A stretch of 64,000 nucleotides of DNA from Psychrilyobacter atlanticus DSM 19335 (GCF_000426625.1 NZ_KE384548.1:248001-312000); one strand, 5' to 3'. Positions 41,997-50,237 are shown, counted from the first letter of the stretch. Numbers and translations: made by a program. Notes: generated by a model not told the origin, from the sequence alone.

Positions 41997-42134
41997 TAAA
42001 ATTATAGTTCTTTTTTACATCTCCTCATGATGTGCAAAATTCAATTGATAATATTTTTTTACAAATGTTTCTCTTCTGTGTTATGTTTCTTAAAACATTT
42101 TTAAATGTTTTGTTGATATTTCTTTTATGTAACC

Positions 42135-42175
42135 ATTATAAAATAATAAAATTTTAAATGACACGTCAAGTGTCG
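42135..42175 (-). promoter_or_regulatory. Regulon promoter C
   Basis: CGTCAAGTGTCG (42164-42175), centre 29.5 bp from -10 TATAAT (42140-42135). It reads towards promoter B and OYE, with no terminator between. Confidence 0.75.
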
Positions 42176-42202
42176 TTAGAATGATTTTTATATCAAAATT
42201 TT

Positions 42203-42233
42203 AAAAAGTAGAGAATAATAACCTCTACTTTTT
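42203..42233 (-). terminator. Hairpin just after promoter D
   Basis: AAAAAGTAGAG-GTTATTATT-CTCTACTTTTT on the minus strand. It begins within about 2 nt of the start site expected from promoter D, so promoter D would make only a short hairpin RNA, or read through. Confidence 0.6.
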
Positions 42234-42241
42234 ATGCTCTT

Positions 42242-42282
42242 ATTATAGAATAAATTGATTACGGTCTCCACGCCAAACGTCG
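42242..42282 (-). promoter_or_regulatory. Regulon promoter D
   Basis: CGCCAAACGTCG (42271-42282), centre 29.5 bp from -10 TATAAT (42247-42242). It is followed at once by the hairpin at 42203-42233. Confidence 0.72.
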
Positions 42283-42305
42283 TTACTTTGATTTTTTTAC
42301 AAAAA

Positions 42306-42335
42306 AAAAGTAGGGGATTACATATCCCTACTTTT
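42306..42335 (-). terminator. Terminator of the Crp/Fnr-type gene
   Basis: AAAAGTAGGG-ATATGTAATC-CCCTACTTTT on the minus strand with a long T run; it overlaps the last codons. Confidence 0.8.
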
Positions 42336-42993
42336 CAAATTTTTTCTTATATTTATCTAGTTTAAATTGATCTTTTATAAATATCTTAGTTCCTGTCTTT
42401 TCTATAACTTTTTCTTCTATCAGCTTTTTTAATAACCTTTGGAGTGTTCTCAAATTTATGTTGAGATGCTCTGAAATTTCTTTGGAGGTTCCTATATTTA
42501 ATACTTTATGATTTTCTAAATACTTTATGAAAAACTCTTCATCTGAATAGATACTTTTAAGCAGAAGGTGATTAAATTCTTTAAAGTGATCTTCTACTCC
42601 TATGGTTATAATTTTTTCAAGAACTGCGGCTTTACCTTTAAATTCTAAATCTAGAGTTTTTTCAAGGGGTAGATAAGCAATTATTGAATCTTCTTTAACG
42701 ATAACGTCTACATCAAAAGGCCTAAATCGTTCTGGTGTATTTCTGTTGGAAAGAGAAAAACTTAACCCTGGAATATCACCTTCAAAAAAATCTCTATAAA
42801 ATTCTCCACCTTCAGGAGTATATATTATATGCTGAGTTTTACCTTTTATTAAAAAATATGTATTAAATTTTTTAAATCGTTCGTAAAAAATAGAAGTTCC
42901 TTTAGGCAGTTTTTCAATCGAGATAAGATCTTCAAATTTAGTTCCTATAAGTTCTTCAAAATTAATTTTATGTAGTATATCTGCTACAGTCAT
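42328..42993 (-). CDS. Crp/Fnr-family transcription regulator without cysteines
   Basis: 221 residues. N-terminal cyclic-nucleotide-binding-like beta barrel (about 20-115; LPKGTSIFYERFKKFNTYFL, then GDIPGLSFSL), a long dimer helix (about 120-150) and a C-terminal winged helix with TSKEISEHLNINLRTLQRLLKK. It contains no Cys, so it cannot carry the Fe-S cluster of FNR, and the phosphate-binding Arg of CRP is not evident. Its signal is unknown. Promoters A to E near it carry a matching 12-bp palindrome at the activator position, so it probably activates the OYE, MFS and AEC genes. AAGGAGGA precedes the ATG. Confidence 0.85.
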   Translation of the reverse strand: MTVADILHKINFEELIGTKFEDLISIEKLPKGTSIFYERFKKFNTYFLIKGKTQHIIYTPEGGEFYRDFFEGDIPGLSFSLSNRNTPERFRPFDVDVIVKEDSIIAYLPLEKTLDLEFKGKAAVLEKIITIGVEDHFKEFNHLLLKSIYSDEEFFIKYLENHKVLNIGTSKEISEHLNINLRTLQRLLKKLIEEKVIEKTGTKIFIKDQFKLDKYKKKFEK

Positions 42994-43161
42994 AATATTA
43001 TCCTCCTTCTTAATAAATTATCATTAAGATAATAAATATCTATAATTATAACATATTTTAGCTGTAATAGTCACACAGTCAGAAGGGGGGATTTTTGTTT
43101 TATCATTGAGAAAGAGAATTTTTTTTGTTCTTATAATTTTTTTATTCTATATAAGTTAATA

Positions 43162-44091
43162 TCAACCAATTAAGAAAATTAAACCTCCAATTGTAAAGAT
43201 AGATACTATCGTTCCTAAAACGGTAACTGCAGCCGTTTCCTTTTCATAGGTTTCAAATTTAGCTGAAAATATAGGTGCAGTCGAAGCTGTAGGCATAGCT
43301 GAAACAATAAGAATTTCATTGAATAAATTGCCAGTAATCCCCATTCCTATTATCACAAAGTAAAATATTAATGGAGAAGTAATATTTCTTATAAATATCA
43401 GTAATACTACCTCAGATGAAAGAGAAATTTGAGTATAAGCCATAAAAAGACCAGTAGTAAATAACGAAATAGCTGGGGCTGTATCCCCTAAAAACTTAAA
43501 ACTAGATGTTATATAGTCTGGTATTGGAATGTGGAAAAATGATAGTATAAGCCCTAATATAGGAGCAAAAATAACAGGAGTTTTGGCTAAATTAAGTAGC
43601 TGTATACCTATTGATTTAAAACTAACACTCTTCGGATTATCGTGATACTCGACTAAAAATATTGTAATAGGAGTTACTAAAAGGAATACAAGAAGACTTC
43701 CTATAATAACTACAGAGATCCCTTCATCACCATATAGATGTGATATTATAGGAATTCCCATAAAAGCTGCATTTGGAAAAGCAGACATGAGTGACGCTTG
43801 AGAAGTTTCTTTAGGGTGTTTCTTAAATTTATAATGATATATGATATACGTTTTAATATATGTCAATAATAAACCTATACTTATTACTACAACTACATTT
43901 AAATTAAGGAATGATTCTATAGGTTTAGTAACAGTCATATTAAATAATAGAGCTGGAGTAGCTAACAAGATTATAAAATCAACCAGTGATTTTGAGTGTT
44001 CTTCTTTAACTATCTCTTTTTTTCCAGCATACCAACCTATCAAGATAGTAAAAAATAATGGGAATAAAACATTAATAATTAGTAGAATCAT
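43162..44091 (-). CDS. AEC-family (auxin efflux carrier) permease
   Basis: 309 residues from the ATG at 44091, 7 nt after AAGGGGA; an upstream ATG at 44109 precedes that site. About ten helices in two similar halves. LFFTILIGWYAGKK and FIILLATPALLFNMT open the chain; AFPNAAFMGIPI is the first crossover, and SAMPTASTAPIFSAKF the second, both typical of AEC carriers of organic acids such as malate. Promoter E with the Crp/Fnr-type site lies upstream, so it is likely co-regulated with OYE. The substrate is unknown. Confidence 0.88.
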   Translation of the reverse strand: MILLIINVLFPLFFTILIGWYAGKKEIVKEEHSKSLVDFIILLATPALLFNMTVTKPIESFLNLNVVVVISIGLLLTYIKTYIIYHYKFKKHPKETSQASLMSAFPNAAFMGIPIISHLYGDEGISVVIIGSLLVFLLVTPITIFLVEYHDNPKSVSFKSIGIQLLNLAKTPVIFAPILGLILSFFHIPIPDYITSSFKFLGDTAPAISLFTTGLFMAYTQISLSSEVVLLIFIRNITSPLIFYFVIIGMGITGNLFNEILIVSAMPTASTAPIFSAKFETYEKETAAVTVLGTIVSIFTIGGLIFLIG

Positions 44092-44259
44092 AACTGTTTC
44101 CCCTTTCATTTGATATTTGTTTCATAATACTCACCCTCTCTAATTTAAATTTTTATAATTTATTTTCTGTAAATTCATTGCTTTTGATTTCCATCATGCG
44201 TTTCTTTTATTTTGACTTTCAATCACCTTTAATAATTTTAAAATTATTTTTATATTTGA

Positions 44260-44300
44260 ATTATAGATAAATTTGCTATTAAAATAAACGCCAATTGACG
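44260..44300 (-). promoter_or_regulatory. Regulon promoter E (AEC permease)
   Basis: CGCCAATTGACG (44289-44300), the most symmetric copy, centre 29.5 bp from -10 TATAAT (44265-44260). The expected leader is ~160 nt. Confidence 0.78.
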
Positions 44301-44404
44301 CTATTTAATTTTTCATAATTTTTTTTAAAGTTTAGGAAATGTACGAAATGAAATTTTTAAAAAATGTCTGTCTATTTAAAGTATTTTAAGGTTTTGAAAA
44401 AAGA

Positions 44405-44445
44405 AAAAAGAACCCTTAAACCTATATGATTTAAGAGTTCTTTTT
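44405..44445 (-). terminator. Terminator of the receptor/peptide operon
   Basis: On the minus strand AAGAACTCTTAAATCATATAGG folds back on TTTAAGGGTTCTTTTTTC; it starts right after the peptide stop. Confidence 0.8.
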
Positions 44446-44583
44446 TTAGTTAAGTTCAAATGTGATTTCAGATATGTTAGCTGGGACTTTAGGAGCTCTT
44501 CTTCCCTGACCGTCATCTTTATTAGCAAAAGTAATGCTAAAGAGTAATAGGACACCTAAAAAAATTAAATATTTTGTTTTCAT
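44446..44583 (-). CDS. Exported 45-residue peptide, candidate signalling pro-peptide
   Basis: ATG 44583 stands 6 nt after GGAGGAA. The product begins MKTKYLIFLGVLLLFSITFA, a signal peptide with a likely cut after TFA, leaving about 25 residues (NKDDGQGRRAPKVPANISEI and a short rest). Its start is only 19 nt after the stop of the HTH-TPR gene, in one operon closed by a terminator. Receptor followed by a short secreted peptide is the Rap-Phr/PlcR-PapR (RRNPP) arrangement, in which a processed C-terminal piece re-enters the cell and binds the TPR protein. That role is inferred. Confidence 0.75.
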   Translation of the reverse strand: MKTKYLIFLGVLLLFSITFANKDDGQGRRAPKVPANISEITFELN

Positions 44584-44602
44584 TGAAATTCCTCCTTTAA
44601 AT

Positions 44603-45811
44603 TTATAATGGTATCTTCTGAATCAGAAGGCTGGCTTCATATTCTAAAGAATTATTTATATAGAATTTTAATATGTATGTCAAGAAATCATAATCCATCA
44701 TTTTTTTTGGTATTCTGCTAATTATTTTTATCAATCCCTGCTGTTTTAACGGCTGACTATCATGGAGTAAAACAAGTTGTTTAATGGAATCTAGATATTT
44801 AATTGGGTTAAAATGAGGATTGTCAAAATTTATAGGAAGTGAAATTTCTTTTTCAAATGCATTTATAGCTTTTTTTTGCTCTCCTAAATATAAATAAGCT
44901 AATCCTATATTCCAATAAGTTTGATATAATATTTTATTTTTTAATTCTTTAAGTATATTTTCGAGTTTATTAAGAGTAATCTTTACCAGTATTTCATTTT
45001 TCATCTCTCTGGCACAGGAAATAATGTTGATATAACAAATTTCTAAATCATGATAATTTGATGGGTCACTGACTCTTTTTTTAAAATATTCAATGGATTT
45101 GTCATATTCGCCTAAGTTTTGACAACAGATCCCCAGATTATTGTATGAGTGATAGTAGTGTTTTGTAATCTCTGGCATATTTACAAGAACCTCAAAACAT
45201 GGGACAGCTTTCTTCCATTTTTCGGTTCTTAAAAGGTTAACTCCGGTATTGTAAGCTAAGAGAGCCTTTGTTTTATATGGAGCTATATCGATCTGTTTTT
45301 TATATCTCAGATATATATCATAGGTAAGTTCTAATTTTTCCAGTCTGATGATTTCAATTAAGACAGAGTAGAAAATATCAGAGCAGGAGAAATTATTTAA
45401 CAGGTCATAGTAGATCTTTAAAGCTTCTTCTTTCCTGTCTGTCCTCTGATTATGTTTGGCTATAATATATCGGTATCTGCAGCTATGAACTTCTTTTTTT
45501 AGTTCAAACTTATTTATTTCTTCTTGTTTTTCAGTGGAATAGATACTTTTATTTATAAGACTTTTGTTGACTAATTGTTCCAGCTCCTGCTGGGGTGGAA
45601 TATATAGGTCTTCTGTAGTGATTATCTTATTTATATTTTTTTCTTTAAATATTTTATTAAGTGAAATAACTAAATATGGTAGATGTTTTGGTTTTAAAGG
45701 TGTTTTTCCGCTTCTGATCTTGTACAGTAGAGACAGGCTCATTTTTGGATTCTCCAATTCTTTAATTCCAATTTTATGCTCTTTTATAAGTTCAAATATT
45801 TTATTATTCAT
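44603..45811 (-). CDS. HTH-TPR regulator, RRNPP-like receptor
   Basis: 402 residues from ATG 45811 (AGGAGGG upstream); an earlier in-frame ATG at 45853 has no such site. Residues 1-60 resemble a small helix-turn-helix domain (GIKELENPKMSLSLLYKIRS). From about 115 on there are TPR-like helix pairs: ALKIYYDLLNNF, KWKKAVPCFEVLVN, YYHSYNNLGICCQNLGEYDK, and QTYWNIGLAYLYLGEQKKAI. This is the fold of RRNPP quorum-sensing receptors. The next gene encodes a secreted short peptide. A promoter and short RNA start divergently upstream, a possible target. Confidence 0.78.
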   Translation of the reverse strand: MNNKIFELIKEHKIGIKELENPKMSLSLLYKIRSGKTPLKPKHLPYLVISLNKIFKEKNINKIITTEDLYIPPQQELEQLVNKSLINKSIYSTEKQEEINKFELKKEVHSCRYRYIIAKHNQRTDRKEEALKIYYDLLNNFSCSDIFYSVLIEIIRLEKLELTYDIYLRYKKQIDIAPYKTKALLAYNTGVNLLRTEKWKKAVPCFEVLVNMPEITKHYYHSYNNLGICCQNLGEYDKSIEYFKKRVSDPSNYHDLEICYINIISCAREMKNEILVKITLNKLENILKELKNKILYQTYWNIGLAYLYLGEQKKAINAFEKEISLPINFDNPHFNPIKYLDSIKQLVLLHDSQPLKQQGLIKIISRIPKKMMDYDFLTYILKFYINNSLEYEASLLIQKIPL

Positions 45812-45937
45812 AAACCCTCCTAATCGTAGTGAAATTATACAATAAAATCGCAATTTTATATAAATAAAATAAAAAAAGAGTTGTTTTGGAAAAATAAGGG
45901 GTTATAAATTCCAAATTTTATGTTTATATTGTTAAAT

Positions 45938-45966
45938 TTGACAAATTAATTTTAACGACATAATAT
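45938..45966 (+). promoter_or_regulatory. Strong promoter divergent from the HTH-TPR gene
   Basis: TTGACA (45938-45943), 17-nt spacer, TAATAT (45961-45966). It would start about 45973. Confidence 0.8.
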
Positions 45967-45972
45967 ACTAAA

Positions 45973-46070
45973 GTGACCCTTGGGAGAGAGTCGAAAATGA
46001 AAACAATAAATGAAAACTGAGAAAAGAAAATGGGGGGGGCTAGGGCTCTCTTTTTTCTTTAAAATATAAA
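45973..46070 (+). ncRNA. Candidate short RNA beside the HTH-TPR receptor
   Basis: From the promoter just upstream, about 95 nt lead to AGAGAG...GGGCTCTCTTTTTTC, a terminator-like end (arms 45986-45993 and 46045-46051). Only a 7-codon ORF (MKTINEN) lies inside, so it may be a regulatory RNA or an attenuating leader. A run of eight G (46032-46039) precedes the 3' arm, odd in such AT-rich DNA. Confidence 0.5.
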
Positions 46071-46116
46071 GATCTAAAAAATAGAACTTAAATTATTAAA
46101 TTTGATATAAGAGGGG

Positions 46117-46215
46117 ATGATTAAAATTATAATTAAAATCTTTAAATTACTATTCGTAACATTAATGTACTGTATATCACTTATTTCATCATTTGTAATA
46201 GCTGATTTTTTTTAA
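46117..46215 (+). CDS. 32-residue hydrophobic peptide
   Basis: GAGGGG lies immediately before ATG 46117 (spacing is short). The product, MIKIIIKIFKLLFVTLMYCI..., is a basic start and one long hydrophobic helix ending VIADFF, like a signal peptide or membrane peptide. In the same direction as the short RNA and the DUF2087 gene. It could be a second pheromone precursor. Confidence 0.45.
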   Translation: MIKIIIKIFKLLFVTLMYCISLISSFVIADFF

Positions 46216-46315
46216 GACTAAAAATATAAATTTTATGAGAATATTAAATGAAAAGAAATTAAGTTTTGAACTTTTGTTACCATAAAAAAAATTAGAAGAT
46301 AAGGAGGAACACAAT

Positions 46316-46606
46316 ATGTTCGATCAAAAAAAAGTTAATAATTTTTTGGATAAAAATGGTTTATTAAAACTTTATCCTACTAAAAGGAATAAACAGGTAC
46401 AAATTTTAAAATATTTAATAACATTTTTTGAACCTAAAAAAATATACACTGAAAGTGAGGTTAATAAATGTCTGAATAACCTGTCTATTCTTAAGGATAG
46501 TTGTCTTTTAAGAAGAGAATTAATTGATATAGGGTATTTAGAGAGAAGTAAAGATGGAAAAGTTTATTTTTTAAGAGATAATGATGATCATGTTGAAGGT
46601 AAATAA
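46316..46606 (+). CDS. DUF2087-domain protein
   Basis: 96 residues. FLDKNGLLKLYPTKRNKQVQ, then FFEPKKIYTESEVNKCL, then DSCLLRRELIDIGYLERSKD match the DUF2087 pattern (F-D-x-x-G-x-L-x-x-x-P-x-K, YTE-EVN, LRREL), a helix-turn-helix-like domain found in small regulators. AAGGAGGA precedes the ATG. It may be regulated by the neighbouring receptor system; the link is only proximity. Confidence 0.8.
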   Translation: MFDQKKVNNFLDKNGLLKLYPTKRNKQVQILKYLITFFEPKKIYTESEVNKCLNNLSILKDSCLLRRELIDIGYLERSKDGKVYFLRDNDDHVEGK

Positions 46607-46656
46607 AATAAAAAATTATTATTTTATAGGGCTACAAATGAAATATGAAGGAGGAG

Positions 46657-46694
46657 CTTTCAATATTAGTGATACTAATATTGAAAGTTTTTTT
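46657..46694 (+). terminator. Terminator of the DUF2087 gene
   Basis: CTTTCAATATTAGT-GAT-ACTAATATTGAAAG then seven T. Confidence 0.88.
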
Positions 46695-47058
46695 ATCTAT
46701 AATAAATTAAAACTTTTATAGGGATAATTCCTTACTAAATATCGAAAAAAAAGAAGTATAAGAAAATAAATATTTGAAGAGGTTCTAAAGTTATTTAATA
46801 AAACAACAAGAACGTTACTATTATATATATATAAGAAAAAATAATTTATGGTTATTGAGTGGATTTTAATTATTAAGCATGTTTAAATTATTAAAATAAT
46901 GAAAAAAACTTTTTAAAAAGAGTATTTCATCATAAAAGTGAAAAAAACATCTTGACAAAGCAATCACGATAAATATATCATATATATGAACATCTTAGGG
47001 AAGATGAATAACATATATAAATATTACAATAAGAGGAGATCATTAATTTGGATTTTAA
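46695..47058 (+). other. Non-coding region with a promoter for the adhE relic
   Basis: A -35 TTGACA at 46952-46957 and a TATATC-like -10 about 16 nt later; AT-rich. An AGGAGATC at 47034-47041 is a ribosome site without a matching start nearby. Nothing else is seen. Confidence 0.45.
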
Positions 47059-47352
47059 ATGGTTTTTGAAAGTCTTGAAACAGGTTACAAGAATGGGAAT
47101 GACATAAAAGTCATAAAAGCCAGAGGAGCTATGCATAATGTATCATCACTTTCTGGAATGGCATTTACAAATGCATTTAATGATCCTTGTACTTTAACAA
47201 ATCCAAGAAATATATCACCGGAAGATATTAAAGAGATCTATCTGTCAGCATATTATGGAAGAACGGCTAAAAAAAATAATTTAATAATAAGAGCTTGTTT
47301 TACAGGCTCTTATTTTAATCAAAAGAAGGGGAAAGATGAATATAAAGGATAA
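47059..47352 (+). pseudogene. Relic of an AdhE-type iron alcohol dehydrogenase
   Basis: The 97-codon frame contains ARGAMHNVSSLSGMAFTNAF, like the A-R-x-x-M-H-x-A-S-x-x-x-G-M-A-F stretch of iron-dependent alcohol dehydrogenases, joined directly to NDPCTLTNPRNISPEDIKEI and YLSAYYG, like the extreme C-terminus of AdhE. The ~150 residues that should lie between, including iron-binding His, are missing, and most of the N-terminus is absent. The frame runs through the terminator hairpin (47286-47314), showing loss of the stop. Non-functional remnant. Confidence 0.75.
47286..47314 (+). terminator. Terminator of the former adhE gene
   Basis: AATAAGAGC / GCTCTTATT stem followed by TTAATC, now inside the relic reading frame. 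Confidence 0.6.
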
Positions 47353-47917
47353 AAAAAGAAAAATAATAATAAATACTGCTGTAAAACTTTTTGTAGAAAG
47401 AGGTTTTCATGGAACACCTACAAGTTTGATAGCAAAAGAAGCTAAGATTGCCACAGGGACCTTATTTAATTATTTTAAGAGTAAAGATATTTTAATAAAT
47501 GAAATATTTAAAGAGGTAAAAACAAAACAAATAAATTTTATTTTAAGGGATTTCAATAAAGAAAATAAATCTAAAGAAAAATTAAAAAAAATATGGGATA
47601 ATTTAATCCTTTGGGGAATTGAAAATCCTCAAGAAAAAAAGTTTGTAAATTATTTCAGTAATTCTAGCTATATAAGTGATGATACTAAAACAGAAATCAA
47701 TAAAAATTATAAATTTATGCTGGAAATTTTTAAAAATCTCATCAGTATAAAAAACATAAAAAATACAAATGAATTAATGCTTATCTTTAATTTTTTAGGA
47801 GCATGTATATTTACAGGGAATTATTTTTGCGTGACAAATGAACCTTACGATAAGAAATTATCCCGTGAATCTTTCGAAAGATATTGTAAAAGTATTGGGT
47901 TGACAGAAAAAGATTAA
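47336..47917 (+). CDS. TetR-family transcription regulator
   Basis: 193 residues. The N-terminal helix-turn-helix is clear: IINTAVKLFVERGFHGTPTS, then LIAKEAKIATGTLFNYFKSK. The variable C-terminus binds an unknown ligand. GAAGGGGA precedes the ATG. It stands next to the adhE relic and may once have controlled it. A terminator follows. Confidence 0.9.
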   Translation: MNIKDKKRKIIINTAVKLFVERGFHGTPTSLIAKEAKIATGTLFNYFKSKDILINEIFKEVKTKQINFILRDFNKENKSKEKLKKIWDNLILWGIENPQEKKFVNYFSNSSYISDDTKTEINKNYKFMLEIFKNLISIKNIKNTNELMLIFNFLGACIFTGNYFCVTNEPYDKKLSRESFERYCKSIGLTEKD

Positions 47918-47958
47918 AAAAATGGGAGAGTATTTCCGTATATTTCCTTTACATAACT

Positions 47959-47999
47959 AAAAAGGACAAATAGACTTAAATTGTCTAGTTGTCCTTTTT
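47959..47999 (+). terminator. Terminator of the TetR gene
   Basis: AAAAGGACAAATAGAC-TTAAATT-GTCTAGTTGTCCTTTTT. Confidence 0.85.
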
Positions 48000-48049
48000 A
48001 AAATATTCTAAGAGTATTTTTTAGTGCTTATTTTGTGCAACGAAAGACT

Positions 48050-48700
48050 CTAATTTTTTAGAGAAACATTAAATACCTTAGAAAAATTTAATTTAAAGAG
48101 GTCTAATATATCCTCTCTTGTAATTTTCTTACCTTCATTTAATATTGAAGTAACTCCTAAATTGCTTATACCACAAGGGTTAATGTTATTAAAATAGTCC
48201 AGATCAACTTCGTGATTAATTGCAATACCGTGAAGTGTTCTCCATTTTTTAACTTCCACTCCTACAGCACAAATTTTTCCTTTCTCGGTAAAAATACCGA
48301 CAATACCTTCTTTTTTATGAGCTTTTACCCCCAATCCTTTCAATGTTAAAATTACAACATCTTCTAAAGATTCAATATACCATTTAATGCTTTTTTTAAA
48401 ATGAGATAAATTCAGGATAGGATAGATAACTATTTGACCGGGACCGTGAAAAGTTACTTTTCCACCTCTTCTAATATCAATAAGCTCAATTCCTTTTTCC
48501 TCTCGTTCCTCTTTTGATATAAAAATCTCACTATCTTCTCCTCTAATGCCCTTAGTGATAGTGGGGTTAGGCTCTGTTATAATAAGGTGGCCCAAAACTT
48601 CTTTATCAGAGATTAAGTTGTCAAAAAATTTCATTTGAAGTTCATAAGATTTTAAATATGGTACTCTTCCTGTGTCTGTAACTCTTATATCTTTCATCAT
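48050..48700 (-). CDS. lipB: Octanoyltransferase LipB
   Basis: 216 residues. Transfers octanoate from ACP to lipoyl domains, here most likely GcvH. Family blocks: [19 protein letters not shown] at about 79-97, [12 protein letters not shown] with the catalytic Lys region, [14 protein letters not shown], and the acyl-accepting Cys in NINPCG. The start overlaps the glyA stop by 4 nt, and it closes the operon that begins with lipA. Confidence 0.95.
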   Translation of the reverse strand: MMKDIRVTDTGRVPYLKSYELQMKFFDNLISDKEVLGHLIITEPNPTITKGIRGEDSEIFISKEEREEKGIELIDIRRGGKVTFHGPGQIVIYPILNLSHFKKSIKWYIESLEDVVILTLKGLGVKAHKKEGIVGIFTEKGKICAVGVEVKKWRTLHGIAINHEVDLDYFNNINPCGISNLGVTSILNEGKKITREDILDLFKLNFSKVFNVSLKN

Positions 48701-49929
48701 CTATTTATTGGAAATTCTGCTGCTAAGGCCTGAACTTCTTTCCTATAGTTTTTTTCAGATTTTCCTTCTATAATATCTGCAACCATATTAGCAATCTTAA
48801 CCATCTCTTTTTCCTTCATCCCTCTAGTAGTTACAGCAGGAGTACCTATTCTTATTCCGCTTGTTACAAAAGGTTTTTGAGGATCATTTGGAACGGCATT
48901 TTTGTTTGTAGTGATATCTGATTCTAAAAGTATTCTTTCGGCTTCTTTACCCGTGATCCCTTTATTTTGTAGATCAACAAGGAACATATGATTATCCGTC
49001 CCACCAGAAACTAAATTAAATCCTCTTTCTACGAGAGTCTCACCAAATACTTTTGCATTTTTAACAACCTGCTTTTGGTATTCTTTAAAGTCATCAGAAA
49101 GAGCTTCTTTAAACGCCACTGCTTTACCTGCAATTACGTGCATTAGGGGTCCCCCTTGAATACCTGGGAAGATAGTTTTATTAATTTTTTTCATAATATC
49201 TTCATCATTTGAAAGGATAATTCCTCCACGAGGTCCACGTAATGTCTTATGAGTTGTAGATGTAACAACATGAGCGTATGGGACAGGGTTATTATGAAGA
49301 CCTGCAGCAACAAGACCTGCAATATGTGCCATATCTACCATAAGATATGCTCCTACTTCATCGGCTATTTCTCTAAATTTTTTAAAATCTATTTCCCTTG
49401 AATAAGCGCTGGCTCCCGCTATAATCAACTTTGGTTTTTCTTTTAGAGCCATCTCTCTAATATTGTTATAATCAATAATCTGCTCTTTTTCAGTTAATTT
49501 ATATGAAACTACATCATAGAGGGAACCTGAAAAATTTACAAAGTGACCATGGGTAAGGTGTCCTCCTTGGTCTAGAGCCATCCCTAAAACTTTATCCCCT
49601 ATGTTTAGAAGAGCCATATATACTGCCATATTAGCTTGGGAGCCAGAGTGAGGCTGGACATTTGCATATTTACAACCAAAGAGTTTTTTTAATCTGTCAA
49701 TTGCAAGTTTTTCCACAACATCTACATGTTCACACCCGCCGTAGTATCTTTTTCCCGAATATCCTTCAGCATATTTATTTGTAAATTCCGAACCAACTGC
49801 TTCCATTACAGCTTTAGATACAAAATTCTCAGAGGCAATTAATTCAATTCCATTTTCTTGTCTCTCTCTTTCATTGATTATTTGGTCAAAGACCTCTCTA
49901 TCAATATAACTAAGTTGTTTATTATCCAT
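48697..49929 (-). CDS. glyA: Serine hydroxymethyltransferase
   Basis: 410 residues. Interconverts glycine plus methylene-THF with serine plus [13 protein letters not shown] at the N-terminus, [20 protein letters not shown], and the PLP lysine in [13 protein letters not shown]. It is placed between the UGA-containing ORF and lipB; its ATG overlaps the ORF's TAA (TAATG), so its translation depends on that ORF being read through. In this operon it links glycine cleavage to serine synthesis. Confidence 0.97.
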   Translation of the reverse strand: MDNKQLSYIDREVFDQIINERERQENGIELIASENFVSKAVMEAVGSEFTNKYAEGYSGKRYYGGCEHVDVVEKLAIDRLKKLFGCKYANVQPHSGSQANMAVYMALLNIGDKVLGMALDQGGHLTHGHFVNFSGSLYDVVSYKLTEKEQIIDYNNIREMALKEKPKLIIAGASAYSREIDFKKFREIADEVGAYLMVDMAHIAGLVAAGLHNNPVPYAHVVTSTTHKTLRGPRGGIILSNDEDIMKKINKTIFPGIQGGPLMHVIAGKAVAFKEALSDDFKEYQKQVVKNAKVFGETLVERGFNLVSGGTDNHMFLVDLQNKGITGKEAERILLESDITTNKNAVPNDPQKPFVTSGIRIGTPAVTTRGMKEKEMVKIANMVADIIEGKSEKNYRKEVQALAAEFPINR

Positions 49930-50237
49930 TATAACCCCTCCAAATATTTATATCTAAAAATTAGAAGAGCTTTATTTTTTCTTTCTTTAACATCTCCTTT
50001 TATAAATTGAACTTTGATCTTATCGTTAAGTAAAAGTTCTTCATCTTTTAAATCATTCACATAATTTTTAACTTCTTCTACCTCATCCTGAGATAGTTCA
50101 GACTTTACTCCAAATGCCAGAGATAATGCCGCATTTCTGTCTCATGTATCACACATTTTTCCATCTCTTTCAAGAAGAGACTCTAATATGCTATCTTCTA
50201 TAGCTTCTTTAGCCGGTTTACCATTTAAAAAACTCAT
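49929..50237 (-). CDS. Probable selenoprotein with a C-x-x-U motif in the glycine-cleavage operon
   Basis: From ATG 50237 (AAGGAGGAG upstream) to TAA 49931-49929 there are 103 codons with one in-frame UGA at 50144-50142, codon 32. Read as selenocysteine, the product is 102 residues with [18 protein letters not shown]. Both sides of the UGA look coding: helical, charged, no other stops, and the end overlaps the glyA start. CDTU is a C-x-x-U redox motif. Just after the UGA, AAATGC pairs with GCATTT around a 13-nt loop (about 6-30 nt downstream), where a bacterial SECIS belongs. No family known to me. A Cys-to-stop mutation is the main alternative. Confidence 0.65.
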
